Shown here: in pieces, positions 24,684 through 32,221 of the stretch
How positions within the stretch are numbered: position 1 is the first letter of the stretch
Layout of the letters: each line of letters opens with the position of its first letter
Origin: an uncultured Maritimibacter sp.
GTDB taxonomy: Bacteria; Pseudomonadota; Alphaproteobacteria; Rhodobacterales; Rhodobacteraceae
Assembly (NCBI GenBank): GCA_913063035.1
Contig: CAJXYS010000027.1
Location: 1-44,546 of the forward strand
Reading direction: 5' to 3'
Length of the DNA: 44,546 nucleotides
Made by a program: the position numbers and the translations under genes
Notes under the pieces: model-generated
Told to the model about the DNA's origin: nothing
Seen by the model: the letters and a program-made list of their open reading frames with translations, nothing else
The model's database searches: none

Positions 24684-24911
24684 ATGGCAGCAAGACCGTT
24701 TTTCCGTCGGCGCAAGGTATGCCCCTTCTCGGGCGAGAACGCGCCGAAGATCGACTACAAGGACACGAAGCTCCTGCAGCGCTACATCTCCGAGCGTGGC
24801 AAGATCGTGCCCTCCCGCATCACCGCCGTTTCGGCCAAGAAGCAGCGTGAACTCGCCCGTGCCATCAAGCGCGCGCGGTTCCTGGCGCTTCTGCCCTACG
24901 CCGTGAAATAA
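24684..24911 (+). CDS. rpsR: 30S ribosomal protein S18
   Basis: 75 residues: [60 protein letters not shown]. It is the S6 partner on the small-subunit platform. It starts 17 bases after rpsF with an AGGA ribosome site. Only one N-terminal cysteine is present (VCPFS), so this is not the four-cysteine zinc-binding form. Confidence 0.98.
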   Translation: MAARPFFRRRKVCPFSGENAPKIDYKDTKLLQRYISERGKIVPSRITAVSAKKQRELARAIKRARFLALLPYAVK

Positions 24912-24922
24912 GGAGAAGAGAC

Positions 24923-25576
24923 ATGGACGTCATCCTTCTCGAACGCGTCGCCAAGCTGGGCCAGATGGGCGAAGTGGTCTCCGTCAAGGAAGGCTACGCG
25001 CGCAACTTCCTGCTGCCCCAGAAGAAGGCGCTGCGCGCCACCGAGGGCAACATCAAGGTCTTCGAGGCACAGAAGGCGCAGCTCGAGGCCCGCAACCTCG
25101 AGACCCGCAAGGAAGCCGAGAAGCTCGCCGAGCAGCTCGACGGCCAGCAGTTCGTGGTGATTCGGGCCGCCGCCGATTCCGGCGCGCTTTACGGCTCGGT
25201 CAGCACCCGCGACGCGGCCGATTCCGCCGCCGAGTCCGGCTTCACCGTGGCCCGCAGCCAGGTCGCGCTCGACCGCCCGATCAAGGAGCTGGGCCTGCAC
25301 AAGGTGACCGTGACCCTGCACCCCGAGGTCGAGGTTGAAATCACCCTCAACGTCGCCCGCAGCCAGGACGAGGCCGAGCTTCAGGCCAAGGGCAAGACGA
25401 TCCAGGAACTCGCCGCCGAGGAAGAGGCCGAGGCCGAGTTCGAGATCGCCGAGCTCTTCGAGGACATCGGCGCCTCGCAGCTCGACGAACTGGAAGAAGG
25501 GGCCCAGGCCGAGACCGAGACCAGCGACGACGCCGCTGCCGAGGCGACCGGCGACGAGGACGAAGACAAGTCCTGA
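24923..25576 (+). CDS. rplI: 50S ribosomal protein L9 with long acidic C-terminal extension
   Basis: 217 residues against about 149 in E. coli. Residues 1-148 are normal L9: [39 protein letters not shown] and the C-terminal domain with [20 protein letters not shown]. From about residue 165 an acidic tail follows, rich in Glu, Asp and Ala ([18 protein letters not shown] and an E/D/A-only end). Such tails are seen in Rhodobacterales L9. Their role is unknown to me. GGAGAAGAG precedes ATG 24923, 11 bases after rpsR. Confidence 0.97.
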   Translation: MDVILLERVAKLGQMGEVVSVKEGYARNFLLPQKKALRATEGNIKVFEAQKAQLEARNLETRKEAEKLAEQLDGQQFVVIRAAADSGALYGSVSTRDAADSAAESGFTVARSQVALDRPIKELGLHKVTVTLHPEVEVEITLNVARSQDEAELQAKGKTIQELAAEEEAEAEFEIAELFEDIGASQLDELEEGAQAETETSDDAAAEATGDEDEDKS

Positions 25577-25604
25577 CGCCCGCCCCGGGACCCCGAGAGA
25601 CAGG

Positions 25605-25634
25605 AACCGCGCCGGGCGACCGGCGCGGTTTTTT
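25605..25634 (+). terminator. Intrinsic terminator of the rpsF-rpsR-rplI operon
   Basis: 25605-25615 pairs perfectly with 25620-25630 (11 bp) around a GCGA tetraloop, followed by T-rich sequence to 25634. It lies 28 bases after the rplI stop. Confidence 0.92.
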
Positions 25635-25700
25635 CGTGCAGCGGGGACGCCGCCGCCGGGCCTGCAAGACCTGCCGCACGCCCCCGCGCGCGGCGCCGCC

Positions 25701-25958
25701 TCAGTCGTCGGCCAGAAGCAGCTCGATCTTCCGGCGCATCGGCAGTTCCAGGTCGTTTTCCAGCAACGAACGGATCAGGACGACCTCGCCAAGGGTCAAG
25801 GACCCGAAATTGGTTGTGTCGTATCCCTGCGCCTGCAGGTCGGCCTTCACCGTCCGGCGCAGCGAACTGTCCTCGGTACCGCCGGCCGGCACGGGCGGCG
25901 CCGCGGCCCCCAGCAGGACGGCCGCGACCAGAAGGGCGGCAAGGCTCCGGTGTCGCAT
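25701..25958 (-). CDS. Small exported protein of unknown function
   Basis: 85 residues. The N-terminus is a clear signal peptide: basic MRHRSL, hydrophobic AALLVAAVLLGAAA, and a likely cleavage after PVPA. The mature part is about 60 residues, charged, with two predicted helices (LRRTVKADLQAQGYDT and LGEVVLIRSLLENDL) and no cysteine. I do not recognise the family. ATG 25958 has AAGGA 7 bases upstream. It lies 62 bases beyond the NfeD gene on the same strand and could be co-transcribed with the NfeD/SPFH pair. Confidence 0.75.
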   Translation of the reverse strand: MRHRSLAALLVAAVLLGAAAPPVPAGGTEDSSLRRTVKADLQAQGYDTTNFGSLTLGEVVLIRSLLENDLELPMRRKIELLLADD

Positions 25959-26020
25959 GTCGATGTCCTTTCGGCGTGTGTCCCGGCCGCGGCCAACGCG
26001 GGCGCGGCCGGCGGTCCGGG

Positions 26021-26410
26021 TCAGCGCGTGGTGTCGCCCTCGTCCCCGTCCGCGGTGTCCTCCGCGGTGTCCCCGGCCTGTGGGCGGCTTTCCGACGACA
26101 CGACCCAGGGCGTGTCGCGGTCATAGGTGTTCGGATCGCCCTTGGCCCGGATCTCGCCCGAGCTTGGAAAGGCCAGCCGCAGCCCGAAGGCGGCGACGAA
26201 CCAGCCGACGGCCACGATGGCAGCGATCGCGACCGGGCCGAGGCCGAACGCCCAGGACAGCGCGGCGCCCAGCGCCAGGGCGAGCGAGAGTCCGAGGAAG
26301 ATGAAGGCCGGCGACACGATCTCGAGCACCAGCGCGATCATGGCCAGGACCAGCAGAACGGCCCAGAGGCTCAGGCCATCGGGGCCGAAAAGACCGATGA
26401 GCGACTCCAT
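26021..26410 (-). CDS. NfeD family membrane protein
   Basis: 129 residues. Two or three hydrophobic segments (LWAVLLVLAMIALVLEIV, AFIFLGLSLALALGAALSW, AIAAIVAVGWFVAAFGLRL) are followed by a soluble, acidic C-terminal tail. The short NfeD type is typically paired with an SPFH/stomatin-like protein, as here, and may work in membrane microdomain organisation. The ATG overlaps the SPFH stop by one base. The usual OB-fold domain of longer NfeD proteins looks reduced. Confidence 0.88.
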   Translation of the reverse strand: MESLIGLFGPDGLSLWAVLLVLAMIALVLEIVSPAFIFLGLSLALALGAALSWAFGLGPVAIAAIVAVGWFVAAFGLRLAFPSSGEIRAKGDPNTYDRDTPWVVSSESRPQAGDTAEDTADGDEGDTTR

Positions 26411-27429
26411 CAGCGATCCCTTTCCCAGGGGCCTTCACCCGTCCCGCCCGCCGAGTCGGGCGCGTCCGGGGCCGGCCGCGGCGCGGCGGATGCGGGGGCG
26501 GTCTCGTCCTGCGGCGGCGCCTCGTCGACGTCGGCCACCTTGTTGGCCTTGGGCGTCGGGATAAGCCCGCTGAACTCCGTCAGCAGCGACGAGAGACCGG
26601 CCAGCGTTCCCGTGATGTCCGACGGGATCAGCACGGTCTTGGACGACTCCGACGCGCCGATCTTCTCCATCGCCTTGATCTGGCTGTTGATCAGCTCCAG
26701 CCGGATGGGGTGGTCGCCGGCCTCGGCGATCGCGGCCGACACGGTGCGCGTCGCGTCCGCCTCGGCATTGGCGCGCACGATCCGGGCCTCGGCTTCCTTC
26801 TGCGCCGTGTAGAGCTCCGCGTCGGCGGTCAGTTCGGCGGCGCGCTTTGCCCCCTCCGCCCGCGTGACGACCGCGCGGCGCTCGCGCTCGGCATTGATCT
26901 GCATCTGCAGCGCGCGCTTGGTTTCCTCGTCGAAGGTCACGTCCACAAGTTCGGACCGGGTGATCTCGATGCCCCATTCCTGCGCCTGTTTCTCCAGCTC
27001 CTTCTCGAGGTTCTGGGACACCGACGCCCGGTCGTATTGCAGCGCGTCGAAGTCGATCTTGCCGATCTCGGCGCGCACGATGCCGGTGACGAGGCTCTGG
27101 ATGGCCTGCTCGATGTTGGCGATGCGGTAGACGACCTGGTGCGAATGGGTCACCCGGAAGAACGTCGCGGCCGTGACCGAGATCGGCGCGTTGTCCTTGG
27201 TGATGGCGTCGATCGGGTATTCGGGCAGCTGGCGTTCGAGGATCGAGACCTTGTGCGCGACCTTGTCGACCCCGGGGATGATGACGTGAAAGCCGGATTT
27301 CAGCGTCAGCCGGTACTTGCCCAGTCGCTCGACGACCCATTCCTGGCTTTGCGGGACGATCTTCGTCGCCGCGAAGACGAAGACGATCACGAAGACGGCC
27401 AGCGCGCCGGTGAGAATCATGCCTTCCAC
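26410..27429 (-). CDS. SPFH/Band 7 domain protein (stomatin/paraslipin-like)
   Basis: 339 residues from GTG 27429, which has AAGGGAG 6 bases upstream. Starting at the ATG 27420 would remove three residues, and its nearest purine-rich stretch is too close. One N-terminal membrane segment (LTGALAVFVIVFVFAATKIV) is followed by the SPFH domain: SQEWVVERLGKYRLTLKSGF, LERQLPEYPIDAITKDNAPI, RAEIGKIDFDALQYDRASV and LEKQAQEWGIEITRSELVDV. A helical region with Ala/Glu repeats follows. The C-terminal tail is acidic and Pro/Ala-rich. Such proteins oligomerise at the inner membrane and are linked to protein quality control. Paired with NfeD downstream. Confidence 0.93.
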   Translation of the reverse strand: MEGMILTGALAVFVIVFVFAATKIVPQSQEWVVERLGKYRLTLKSGFHVIIPGVDKVAHKVSILERQLPEYPIDAITKDNAPISVTAATFFRVTHSHQVVYRIANIEQAIQSLVTGIVRAEIGKIDFDALQYDRASVSQNLEKELEKQAQEWGIEITRSELVDVTFDEETKRALQMQINAERERRAVVTRAEGAKRAAELTADAELYTAQKEAEARIVRANAEADATRTVSAAIAEAGDHPIRLELINSQIKAMEKIGASESSKTVLIPSDITGTLAGLSSLLTEFSGLIPTPKANKVADVDEAPPQDETAPASAAPRPAPDAPDSAGGTGEGPWERDR

Positions 27430-27647
27430 AAGACACTCCCTTTTCAGGCGCCGGGTGCCCCGACGCGCGCCACCGCACGCACCCCCGCGAGACCGGCCCG
27501 TGGCCCCCGGCCCCTGCCGCCTATTGCTACTGCGCGCCCGGTGCGCTTGCAAGGGCCGGGCTGCGCCGGGGCCGGGCGCGCCACGCGGCCATCGGCTCTT
27601 GCCCCGCCCCGCGGCTTCGCCAATTCTACGCCCGCGAAGGAGGCCCC

Positions 27648-29186
27648 ATGCCAGAGAGTTCCAAGAGACCTGCCGCCGCCCTGCCCGCCGTGCCGCTGCT
27701 GGTGGCGATGCAGGCCGCCGTCGCCGCCGCGAGCCTGGTGGTCGAGATCGTCGCCGGACGGATGCTGGCGCCCTATGTGGGCATGTCGCTCTATACATGG
27801 ACGGCCGTGATCGCGGTGGTGCTGGCGGGCTTTTCCGCCGGGCACTGGCTGGGCGGCCGGGTGGCCGAGCGCCCCGCGGGCGCCGCCCTCGCCGCCAATG
27901 GCTGGGCGATGGTCGCCGCCGCGCTGACCACCGCAGCGGCGGTCTTCGTGCTGCGCGCCGCCGCCGAGCCGGTGATCTCCGCGCTCGGGGCACCGGTCGC
28001 CGCGATCACGACGCTGACCATGGCGGTCTTCTTCCTGCCCTCCTTCTTCGCGGGCGTGCCCGCCCCGGTGCTGGCCCATATCGCGGCGCAGGCGGCGCCG
28101 GACCGCGCGGGCCGCGCGCTCGGCGCGATGTTCGCCGCCGGGGCGGTCGGGGCCATCCTCGGCACGCTCGCGGCGGGGTTTCTCTTCATCTCGTGGCTGG
28201 GCTCGGTCGCGACGCTGGCGGTGGTGACCGCGGCCTATGTCGGGCTGGCGCTGCTCTCCTTCGTGCTGGCCGGGCGCGCGGGAAGGCGCGTGGCCCGCGC
28301 GCTGGCGGCGGTGCTGCTGCTGGCGCCGCTGGGCCTTGCCGGCGCGGGGCTGAGCCGCGCCGATCCCTGCGCCCGCGAAAGCGACTATTTCTGTATTCGA
28401 ATCCTCGACGTCTCGGGCGACCCGGCCGACCCGGTCCGGCTGATGGTGCTGGACCACCTCGCCCACGGCATCTCTGCGCGCGACGCGCCGGAGGTCCAGT
28501 TCACCGATCACGCGGCGATGCTGGACGCGCTGGCGCGGGCGCGGATGGCCGGGCGCGACTTCAGCGCCTTCTTCATCGGCGGCGGCACCTATTCCATGCC
28601 GCGGGCCTGGGCGCTGCGCGATCCCGCCCCCGCCGTCACCGTGGCCGAGATCGACCCGGCCGTGACCGCGGTCGCGCGCACATCCTTCTGGTTCGACCCG
28701 GCAACCGCGCGCATCCTGCATGCCGATGCCCGCCGGGCGCTGGCCGCGGACCCGGCGCGCTACGACGTGGTGATCGGCGACGCCTTCACCGACATCGCCG
28801 TGCCGGCCCATCTCGTGACCGAGGAATTCTTCCGCCTTGTGCGGTCGCGGCTGACGGCGGACGGGGTCTACCTGATGAACGTGATCGACCACACCGACAA
28901 CATGCGCGCGGTGGCCTCTATCCTGGCCACGCTGAACGCCGTCTTTCCCGAGGTGGAGGTCTGGACCGAGGCCGTGCCGGTCGCCGGGCCGACGCGCAAG
29001 GTCTTCATCCTGGCCGCCGGCGCCCGGCCGAGCACCGTCAGCGCGCTGAGCACGCGCGCGCCCGATCCGCTGCGTTTCGCCCGGCTCTCCGAGGACTGGG
29101 AGCGGCGGCTCCTGGCCAGCCACGAGGCCGTGCGGCTGACCGACGACTACGCGCCGATCGACCGGCTCATGCGCTGGACGGACTGA
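27648..29186 (+). CDS. Membrane-fused spermidine synthase-like protein
   Basis: 512 residues. The first half (about 1-235) holds a series of hydrophobic segments, including the recognisable SLVVEIVAGRMLAPYVGMSL of the 'fused MFS/spermidine synthase' family. The second half is an SAM-type aminopropyltransferase-like Rossmann domain: FFIGGGTYSMPRAW, VTVAEIDPAVTAVA, ILHADARRAL and YDVVIGDAFTDIAVPAHLV. The nucleotide-loop GGGDG motif of true spermidine synthases is GGGTY here, so the substrate is uncertain. GAAGGAGG precedes the ATG. Convergent with pxpA, 3 bases between stops. Confidence 0.85.
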   Translation: MPESSKRPAAALPAVPLLVAMQAAVAAASLVVEIVAGRMLAPYVGMSLYTWTAVIAVVLAGFSAGHWLGGRVAERPAGAALAANGWAMVAAALTTAAAVFVLRAAAEPVISALGAPVAAITTLTMAVFFLPSFFAGVPAPVLAHIAAQAAPDRAGRALGAMFAAGAVGAILGTLAAGFLFISWLGSVATLAVVTAAYVGLALLSFVLAGRAGRRVARALAAVLLLAPLGLAGAGLSRADPCARESDYFCIRILDVSGDPADPVRLMVLDHLAHGISARDAPEVQFTDHAAMLDALARARMAGRDFSAFFIGGGTYSMPRAWALRDPAPAVTVAEIDPAVTAVARTSFWFDPATARILHADARRALAADPARYDVVIGDAFTDIAVPAHLVTEEFFRLVRSRLTADGVYLMNVIDHTDNMRAVASILATLNAVFPEVEVWTEAVPVAGPTRKVFILAAGARPSTVSALSTRAPDPLRFARLSEDWERRLLASHEAVRLTDDYAPIDRLMRWTD

Positions 29187-29189
29187 GGC

Positions 29190-29969
29190 TCAGGCGAAGC
29201 GGGCGACGGTGACGCCTGCGCGTTCCAGCCGGGCGCGGATATGGCCGGCCATCGCCACCGCGCCCGCGCTGTCGCCATGCACGCAAACGGTCTGCGGCCG
29301 GACGGGAATGCGCTTGCCGTTGAGCGACACGACCGCCTGCTCGTCGATCATCCGCAGCACGTTGTCGGCGGCGATGTCGGCGTCGTGGATCATCGCCCCG
29401 GGCGTGCCGCGTGGCACCAGCGTACCGTCGTCGGCATAGGCGCGATCCGCGAAGACCTCGGCCACGTAGGGCCCGCCATCGGCCTGGGCGGCGTGTTCGA
29501 ATGCCGTGGCCGGCATCGCCACGACGGTCAGATCGGGGCCGGCCGCGCGGGTTGCGGCGACGAGCAGCTCCGCCATGGCGCGATCCTCGGTCGCCATGTT
29601 GTTGAGCGCGCCGTGAGGCTTCACATGGGTGACTTCCGCGCCCTCGGCCCGGGCGATCGCCTGCAGCGCCCCGATCTGGTAAAGCATCAGGGTCGTCAGT
29701 TCCTCGTCGCTCAGGCCGAGGATACGGCGCCGCCCGAACCCCTCGGCATCGCGGAAGCCCGGATGCGCGCCCACCGCCACGCCCTTCTCGCGGCAGAGCG
29801 CCACCGTGCGCCGCATCTCGACCGGGTCACCGGCGTGAAAGCCGCAGGCGACATTGGCCGAGGTCACGATATCCAGCATCTCGGCGTCGCGCCCCATCCG
29901 CCAGGGACCGAAGCTCTCTCCGAGATCGGCGTTCAGGTCGATCGTGGTGCCGGCGGTCGTCATGCGCAT
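29190..29969 (-). CDS. pxpA: 5-oxoprolinase subunit A (LamB/YcsF family)
   Basis: 259 residues. Conserved family motifs: TIDLNADLGESFGPW near the start, TSANVACGFHAGDP, VGAHPGFRDAEGFGRR, HVKPHGALNNMA and TVCVHGDSAGAVAMA. PxpA works with PxpB and PxpC to hydrolyse 5-oxoproline to glutamate using ATP. The other two subunits are not adjacent here, so the enzyme set must be elsewhere or this member acts alone. ATG 29969 has AGGAAAGGA just upstream. It is divergent from the fliG-like gene. Confidence 0.93.
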   Translation of the reverse strand: MRMTTAGTTIDLNADLGESFGPWRMGRDAEMLDIVTSANVACGFHAGDPVEMRRTVALCREKGVAVGAHPGFRDAEGFGRRRILGLSDEELTTLMLYQIGALQAIARAEGAEVTHVKPHGALNNMATEDRAMAELLVAATRAAGPDLTVVAMPATAFEHAAQADGGPYVAEVFADRAYADDGTLVPRGTPGAMIHDADIAADNVLRMIDEQAVVSLNGKRIPVRPQTVCVHGDSAGAVAMAGHIRARLERAGVTVARFA

Positions 29970-30111
29970 GGTCCTTTCCTGGCGGTGGCGCGCCCTGCGG
30001 CCGCGATCCGGCGGAGGTGAACGCCGGCCGGCCGGGCGCGGACCAGATAACCGCGCGCCACGGCCGAGAACAAGCCCGTCTTAAGCCGTTGGAAATCCCC
30101 CCGCGCTAGCA

Positions 30112-30130
30112 CGGGGGGCACCGCCCCCCG
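30112..30130 (+). other. Hairpin directly before the fliG-like ribosome site
   Basis: 30112-30119 pairs perfectly with 30123-30130 (8 bp, 3-base loop), immediately followed by the CAGGAG ribosome site (30131-30136). It could influence translation of the fliG-like gene, or it could be one more G/C palindrome in a GC-rich genome. No T-run follows. Confidence 0.4.
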
Positions 30131-30144
30131 CAGGAGATCCCCGC

Positions 30145-31224
30145 ATGACGGACAAGGCCCCGACCGGCAGCGCGCTCCAGACCCGGCCCGCGACCGCCCC
30201 GGCGGTACCGGCCCCGCGCCGCGCGGGACCGCTCACGCGGCGCCAGAAGGCCGCCGTGATCGTGCGGCTGCTGATGGACGAGGGCGAGTTTGCGCCCTTC
30301 TCGCGGCTCGAGGCGCCGTTGCAGGCCGACCTGACCGCGGCGATGGCGTCGATGCGCTACGTGGACCGGGACACGCTGCGCGCCGTCGTCCGCGAGTTCC
30401 TGGCCGAGCTCGAGGGTATCGGCGTCAGCTTTCCCGGCGGCATCGACCGCGCGCTGGCGCTGCTCGAGGGTCATATCAGCGCCCAGGCCGCCGAGACGCT
30501 CCGCCAGGGCACGGGTGTGCCGCCGGACCCCTGGCGGCGGATCGCGACCCTGCCGACCGAAGAGATCCTGCCGCTGCTCGACGGCGAAAGCGCGGCGGTG
30601 GTGGCGGTGGTTCTCTCGAAGCTCGCCACCGCCCGCGCCGCGGAGATCCTGGAACAGCTGGACGGCACCCGCGCCCGGGACATCGCGCTGGCCATGCCGG
30701 CCACGGCCGACACCGCGCCGGAGACCGTCGCGCGCATCGGCGCGACGCTGGTCGACAGGCTCGACACGCGCCCGGCGCGCGCCTTCGCCGCGGATCCCGC
30801 GGCACGGGTGGGCGCGATGCTGAACCTGACACCGGCGCGCACCCGGGACGCGCTCTTGGCCGGGATCGACAGCGCCGACCAGGATTTCGCCGAGTCGGTG
30901 CGCCGCGCGATCTTCACCTTCCGCGACATCCCCGCCCGCGTCGATCCCCGCGACGTGCCCAAGGCGCTGAAGGGGCTCGACCAGGACCTGCTGGTCACCG
31001 CGCTCGCCGCCGCGGGCACCGACGCCCCCGATGCCGCCGACTTCCTGCTCGACAATCTGTCCAAGCGCATGGCCGAGCAGCTGCGCGAGGCGGTGGAGGA
31101 CCGCGCCCCGGTCAAGCGCCGCGAGGCCGACGCCGCCCACGCCGCCGTGGTCGAGGAAATCCGCCGTCTCGCCGAGGGCGGCGAAATCGACCTGATCACC
31201 AGCGAGGAAGAGGACGAGATCTGA
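30145..31224 (+). CDS. Divergent FliG-like flagellar motor switch protein
   Basis: 359 residues. A Pro/Ala-rich N-terminal stretch is followed by FliG-type armadillo repeats: LTRRQKAAVIVRLLMDEGEF, a middle domain (LSKLATARAAEILEQLDG) and a C-terminal domain (AIFTFRDIPARVDPRDVPKA, NLSKRMAEQLREAVED, VVEEIRRLAEGGEIDL). The EHPQ motif at the start of the middle domain is not present (LLDGESAAVVAV), and the torque-helix charges are altered: the usual RDDL-like end of the helix reads REAV. It probably belongs to the switch complex that couples to the stator, but it is an unusual member. No other rod, ring or hook genes are adjacent. GGAGA precedes ATG 30145. Confidence 0.8.
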   Translation: MTDKAPTGSALQTRPATAPAVPAPRRAGPLTRRQKAAVIVRLLMDEGEFAPFSRLEAPLQADLTAAMASMRYVDRDTLRAVVREFLAELEGIGVSFPGGIDRALALLEGHISAQAAETLRQGTGVPPDPWRRIATLPTEEILPLLDGESAAVVAVVLSKLATARAAEILEQLDGTRARDIALAMPATADTAPETVARIGATLVDRLDTRPARAFAADPAARVGAMLNLTPARTRDALLAGIDSADQDFAESVRRAIFTFRDIPARVDPRDVPKALKGLDQDLLVTALAAAGTDAPDAADFLLDNLSKRMAEQLREAVEDRAPVKRREADAAHAAVVEEIRRLAEGGEIDLITSEEEDEI

Positions 31225-31229
31225 CCCCG

Positions 31230-32153
31230 TCAGGCCTGGCCGGATGACCCGGCCTCCGGCGCCGGGGCGTCGGTCTCAGGCGTCGGGGGGCTGGCGTGCC
31301 TTTGGCCCGGCGCCCCGATCTTCACCGCGCGGAATCCCCGCAGCTGCCCGAGCCGGCCCGCGAAGACCCCGGCGCGGCCGGGCGCCTCCAGCGCGATCGC
31401 GTCGATGGCGCCGGCGGGCAGGTCGATCCGGTCGCCGGGGCCGAGCGCCGCCAGCTTGTCGAGCGACATGTGGAACCGGTGCGCCACCGCCTCGAGCGCG
31501 AGCGGCGCCGTCGTCACCGCGTCGCCGAGCCGGCGTTCGGGCGCATCGCCGCCGGCGCGGGCCGCCGCGGCCGGGTCGACGGCGGCGGGCAGGCAGACCG
31601 TCAGCGTCCCCGCGCCGGCCGCGTCGCCCGGCTTCAGCGTCGCCACCAGCCGGCGGCAGGCGCCCGGCGGCATCCGGTCGCCCAGCGTCCCGGGCTCGGC
31701 ACAGAAGCCGCCCGCGCGAAGCGCGGCATCCTCGGCCCGTCCGGTGGCGGCGGCGATCTCGTCGAGCAGCGCCGCCGCGTATCCGCCGAGGATCGCGGCA
31801 TCGAGATCGGTGGGCGGTCGCGGCCCGGCGCCCCCGGCAGGCACGCGGCCGGTGACCTCGGTCTCGACCAGGGTCGCGGCCAGGCCGGGATCCAGCGCGA
31901 TCACCCCGCAGGGGGCGCCCGCGGCATCCTCCAGCGTCAGGACCAGGCCGCCGGCCGGCAGATCCGCCAGCACCGCGGCCAGCTCCGCGGAAGCGAGCTC
32001 TGCCGCGGTGGGGATAGCCGCGCAGCGCAGGCCACGGCGCGCCGCGCGGGCCAGCGCACGGCGCAGCGCCTCCGTCCCGAGGCCGCCGGACGGCCCATCG
32101 CCGCCCGCCGGGGCCAGCTTGCGCCGCAGGATCGGTTCGTCTTGCTCGGCCAT
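31230..32153 (-). CDS. FliM/FliN-family flagellar motor switch protein
   Basis: 307 residues from ATG 32153, with AAGGAG about 12 bases before it. The N-terminus (EPILRRKLA) lacks the LSQDEIDALL-type CheY-binding motif of classical FliM. A middle Ala/Gly-rich domain resembles the CheC-like part of FliM. The C-terminal SpoA/FliN-type domain is clear: LALEAVAHRFHMSLDKLAAL, GPGDRIDLPAG and LGQLRGFRAVKIG. It would form the C-ring below FliG. Its stop is 5 bases from the stop of the FliG-like gene, so the two are convergent. Confidence 0.75.
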   Translation of the reverse strand: MAEQDEPILRRKLAPAGGDGPSGGLGTEALRRALARAARRGLRCAAIPTAAELASAELAAVLADLPAGGLVLTLEDAAGAPCGVIALDPGLAATLVETEVTGRVPAGGAGPRPPTDLDAAILGGYAAALLDEIAAATGRAEDAALRAGGFCAEPGTLGDRMPPGACRRLVATLKPGDAAGAGTLTVCLPAAVDPAAAARAGGDAPERRLGDAVTTAPLALEAVAHRFHMSLDKLAALGPGDRIDLPAGAIDAIALEAPGRAGVFAGRLGQLRGFRAVKIGAPGQRHASPPTPETDAPAPEAGSSGQA

Positions 32154-32221
32154 GTGCGGACGCGGCTCCTTTCTGGGTCCAGAACTGGCCGGCAATGTTT
32201 TAAAAAAGGTGTATCCCCGGC

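Noticed and set aside
30075-30095. Second CtrA-like site before the fliG-like gene (TTAA at about 30081)
   Set aside because: Only one half-site is exact. The other is not TTAA at 7-base spacing.
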